NCBI GenBank assembly: GCA_028554795.2
Contig: CM068841.1
Location: 28,947,721 to 29,011,720 of the forward strand
Direction of reading: 5' to 3'
Length of the DNA: 64,000 nt
Source: Sinohyriopsis cumingii
Taxonomy: Eukaryota; Mollusca; Bivalvia; Unionida; Unionidae
This document shows positions 60,830 through 64,000 of this stretch, piece after piece. Under the pieces are notes generated by a model. That model was not told where the DNA came from, searched no databases, and saw only the letters and a list, made by a program, of their open reading frames with translations. Position numbers and translations under genes: made by a program. The stretch's first letter is position 1. Every line of letters begins with the position of its first letter.

Positions 60830-61200
60830 CATAGTCTATCCCATAAAACTCCTTAACCTAGTCATTTTTGTGTCAGTAAGACATATCACAAGATCCTGAA
60901 TTATTTTGATTTGCCGAAAATTAAAAGTGATGTTTATAGGTACCATAGCTCTTGTCACACTTATCAAATGGTAGGAAATCCCAATCAAAAGATATCTAAG
61001 GCACATCTGCAACCTATTCCTGCATTTGACCATTTGACAAGCCATTTAACAGAAAAATGGTAGACTGACGGTTCTGTCCAGCAAATTTTGTTTGATTATT
61101 TCCAACAACTTATGCATGAATTAGACATCCAACAGTTTAATTTTTCTATCTGTCACCCTGCAAGTAATGGGGCTAGCTCAAGACTGTCCGAAAACACTCT
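60830..61200 (+). pseudogene. Gypsy-type LTR retrotransposon integrase fragment
   Basis: From 60875 the frame reads KTYHKILNYFDLPKIKSDVY, then CHTYQMVGNPNQKI, then AHLQPIP. This is the integrase zinc-binding region, with the second Cys replaced by Tyr. After TAG the same frame continues LFDYFQQLMHELDIQQFNF, then HPASNGA, the conserved His-Pro/Asn-Gly stretch before the catalytic Glu. Most of the catalytic core between the two parts is deleted, and the Glu region is replaced by unrelated sequence. No LTR recognised. Dead fragment. Confidence 0.7.
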
Positions 61201-61600
61201 CACCTACCCAGGATACATGTTTACCGTTATATTGAATCAAACCTTAAAAAGGACAGTGATCAGTAAAATCCTGCATTGTATAATTATAGAGTAAGATCAG
61301 GAGAGTTTCCCCCCCCCACATATTGGCATTTATCACCAAATGAAAGACCCCATGACTACCCTAAAACAACAAAAGACTGTTCCAAAAACACCCTCAACTA
61401 CCCAGGATACATGTAGGCAATTAAATAGAATAAAACCAAATAAAAAGACAGCGATCTGTAAAATTCTACCCTGTATAATTATCGAGTAAGATCAGTAGAG
61501 TTTATTCTTTTGTTGATACTTCCTGAAGACTGTCCCAAAACACACTCATCAACTCAGGAAACTTGTAGGCAATTACAATGAAATATGCAGTTTTAGTGCA
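61182..61600 (+). repeat. Tandem repeat of about 150-190 bp, 2.3 diverged copies
   Basis: Units start with AGACTGTCC(G/C)AAAACAC near 61182, 61373 and 61525. They share CTACCCAGGATACATGT, and CTGTATAATTAT(A/C)GAGTAAG in the first two. Confidence 0.7.
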
Positions 61601-62580
61601 TTCTCTCTTTCTTTCTCTTTCTTTGATCATAGATAGTTCACTAAACTACTTTCATATTGCAAAGAGCAGCACAATTAACAAGTCAGAATCATGCGTCACT
61701 ACACTCATATTTCAAAATTCTTTTGTCTCTGATTTTTTTCACTTTTAGAGACAAAGGTTTTAAAGAATGCAAACCAGTTTTAAAGCTGGTTTATTGGTTG
61801 TAAATATAAATATATTCAAATGTTGAGGTTATGTACATTAACAATGCAACTTAAGTATTGGAAAAGAATTGTACACTAAATCTAATCTATGTAATCGCAA
61901 GTAAGCATTTTTATCATGATACAATCATGATTTTCCAGTTTGATTATTTCGGTTTTTGCGGCAAAATATGTTCCCAAATGAAGATCGTGATACGAATAAG
62001 AGCACCTTTAAGGAATGATCAATTTTTTAAACGTCATTGTACCTGTAAACATTTTTCGTATGTGCTATTGATGTTGCTATGAAACATTTTATTTTCGCGG
62101 GAGCTTACGTACACGAGTATCATAGGAAAAGATAGACGTCTGTGAGATGAGTCAAAATGGGTGACATACAATACAAGCCTTATAACCAGGGTTCGTCTAA
62201 TGAAAGCTCTTTAGAGTTCAAAGGAATATATCATTGTCATTTCTGATCCTTATCAAAATAACTAATGTTTCCAAAGTAATGAGATATATCACTAAGAAGT
62301 AAATTTCTTAAACTGTGAAGGTAACTACTTAAGTGCGTCAAAACCGGGGATGAAAAAGATGGACCACCTTGCTGTACTGTATGCATTTTCGGTTTCGTAA
62401 CGTGCTATAAACCACTTAGATCATCGAGAAAGCATATGGCTTTAGAGACGATTAAAACTTTGTTGCTAACGTACACCTTAAAAAGGGACTGAAGGAGTTA
62501 TCGACAGAAAATGAATGTCGTAAAGCTCCATGCGGAGCATTCATTTTTTTCTGGTAAATTAAAACCCTAGAAAATTAGAG
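61601..62580. other. Non-coding, no gene seen
   Basis: AT-rich. A 74-codon frame at 61858-62082 has no recognisable feature. Confidence 0.4.
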
Positions 62581-62641
62581 CGCCGTCTGTTGTCATAATG
62601 CCATGCTAATCTCTAGTATGCCATTATGACAACAGATGGCG
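62581..62641. repeat. Short hairpin: 20-bp arms, 21-base loop
   Basis: CGCCGTCTGTTGTCATAATG at 62581-62600 pairs with CATTATGACAACAGATGGCG at 62622-62641 with one G-T-type mismatch. The size fits a microRNA-like precursor or a short foldback repeat. Confidence 0.7.
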
Positions 62642-62869
62642 ACACAAGTTACACAACAAAGACAATAGTAGTAAAGCTTAGTATATACATTGTTGCAAGG
62701 CCATATCTGTTTGAAAACAGTAATTGGAATGATGTAATTGTAAAGTTTATAAACAGAATATACAAAACTTCTAATAACTGACATAGCGTTTGTCATACGA
62801 CAAACTACATAATCATTTCAGTATATGGCAAATCGCAAGATACAATGACAGAGAAGGAAAGTAGATCAA

Positions 62870-63095
62870 AAAACTTGCAAGCAACCATTTACAGCTTGGA
62901 TCAATAAAAAAATCATGTCTAGAATTATGAATGTAGCACTTGCACGCAGTCATTTAAAATAATGCAAAATGAAAGTAGTACTTGCAAAATGCCACGTCCA
63001 ATTTGCATCAATGGAAATACAATACACGTAGACAGAATTGTGAAAGTAACACTTGCAAGCAGCCATTTGCAATAATGCATCAAGGAAGACTGGGA
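62870..63095 (+). repeat. Degenerate minisatellite, about 65 bp, three to four copies
   Basis: Diverged units share GTA(G/A)CACTTGCAAGCAGCCAT-like and AATAATGCA stretches. Confidence 0.45.
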
Positions 63096-63339
63096 AATAC
63101 ACGTAAATAATGATGGCGGTAATCCCCCTCCATATACCAAGTCATATGCATCTTTTGAGTCAATTGTGTATTTTTAATTCTGAACCTTTGAAAGTCAGGT
63201 TTTCGCTTGTGAAGACACATTGGAAACAAATACATCGTGTTCAGGAAGTACATACATTACTACCAAGTTTAATCGAAATTGGTTCAACCGTTTTGAACAA
63301 TCAAATAGGTTTCCCGCGTGTCACTCTGCGCGCTAAATT

Positions 63340-64000
63340 AGTCACTGCTCTCTAGAGATTTATGTTCCTATTTCGGACATTATCCCTACGCCGATCACAT
63401 CCGAGGTTACGTCTTTATGTTCAGAGCAACACATTAGTTCCAAGCACGTGGCCCCTTTACTTTGCTAATTTGCATGACTCGAGTCAATCTAACACATCTG
63501 TTGGAAGTAATTTTAACTAGGTACAATTCTTTCCAATAAAAGTGTGTTAATATTTTTGGGCAAGGCGTAAGATTGCCGATGCTTGTTTTAGCACTTCTGT
63601 TGTAAAATCTCCGTTTTCGGGGGTGAGTAGTTTTATACGCTGTAAAGCTCTTGAATTTCTGAAGTAAATAAATCTTGCTACTCTGCGCCGTAGTCGCTAA
63701 ATAAGCGACTCTGCTGTCTAGCGAGTTACTAACCAGTTTTGGATATGATCCCTACTCCGACCAGCTCTCAAGTGACGTCTGTTATCTCCAGAGCAACAAA
63801 TTTGTTCCAAACACGTGGCCCATTACTTTGTTAATTTGTGTGGGTCACTTAAATTACTCAAACTACATCTCTTGGAGGTAATTTAAAACTGAGCACAAAT
63901 TTGTCAAAAAATGCGTTAATGTGTGTTTTTGCATAGCGAAAAATTGCTGATGCTTATTAGTGCACTTTCGTTTTGTCAAATCTTCAGAGGTCATCACCAG
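63340..64000 (+). repeat. Old direct duplication of about 350 bp
   Basis: Two diverged copies, the second starting near 63690. Common stretches include CAAGCACGTGGCCC / CAAACACGTGGCCC and TTGC(C/T)GATGCTT. The second copy runs off the window end. Confidence 0.6.

Overview
This window looks like nuclear DNA of an invertebrate metazoan, most likely a mollusc. It is AT-rich and dominated by introns, microsatellites and mobile DNA. The evidence is an integrin-alpha-like first exon with a splice donor, tRNA-derived SINEs, a Penelope-like retroelement with a GIY-YIG domain, a gypsy integrase remnant, a long satellite array and decayed Polinton-like proviruses. The species cannot be named from sequence alone.

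Left block (1 to about 14.9 kb): a decayed Polinton-like provirus, cut off by the window start. Its virion genes lie on the minus strand, packed as in a virus: packaging ATPase remnant, a conserved unknown, a small glycine/lysine-rich virion protein, major capsid protein, a pVI-like minor protein, an adenain-type protease, a fibre-like protein, a two-segment membrane protein and a penton-like protein. Almost every one carries frameshifts or stops. An HNH/NUMOD endonuclease gene lies on the plus strand and is split at 144-4091 by a 3.95-kb candidate DNA transposon. That transposon has 11-bp inverted ends and a single intact 562-codon transposase-like gene.

Middle (15-33.6 kb): mostly non-coding. 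It holds a broken duplicate of an integrin first exon (18.1 kb), a 5'-truncated Penelope-like element (21.1-22.6 kb), two families of tRNA-derived SINEs with clear target-site duplications, a MITE, and several minisatellites. From 33.6 to 47.75 kb there is an uninterrupted array of about 280 copies of a 50-bp satellite with higher-order organisation.

Right part (47.8-64 kb): a second, smaller Polinton remnant abuts the satellite. It has an HNH remnant (+), an integrase (-) whose second catalytic Asp is Cys, a phospholipase-A2-like domain gene (-) and a truncated packaging ATPase (+) of a different subtype from that in the left block. At 54.0 kb is the apparently functional integrin-alpha exon 1 (+ strand), with its splice donor. 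The rest is probably its first intron, carrying a TTAA-flanked MITE nested in a SINE, foldback sequences and a gypsy integrase fragment.

Reading the parts together: a host integrin locus was duplicated at its 5' end, and about 36 kb of mobile and satellite DNA now lies between the two exon copies. The proviruses are fossil. The only mobile-element gene that still looks complete is the transposase-like gene at 1971-3659.
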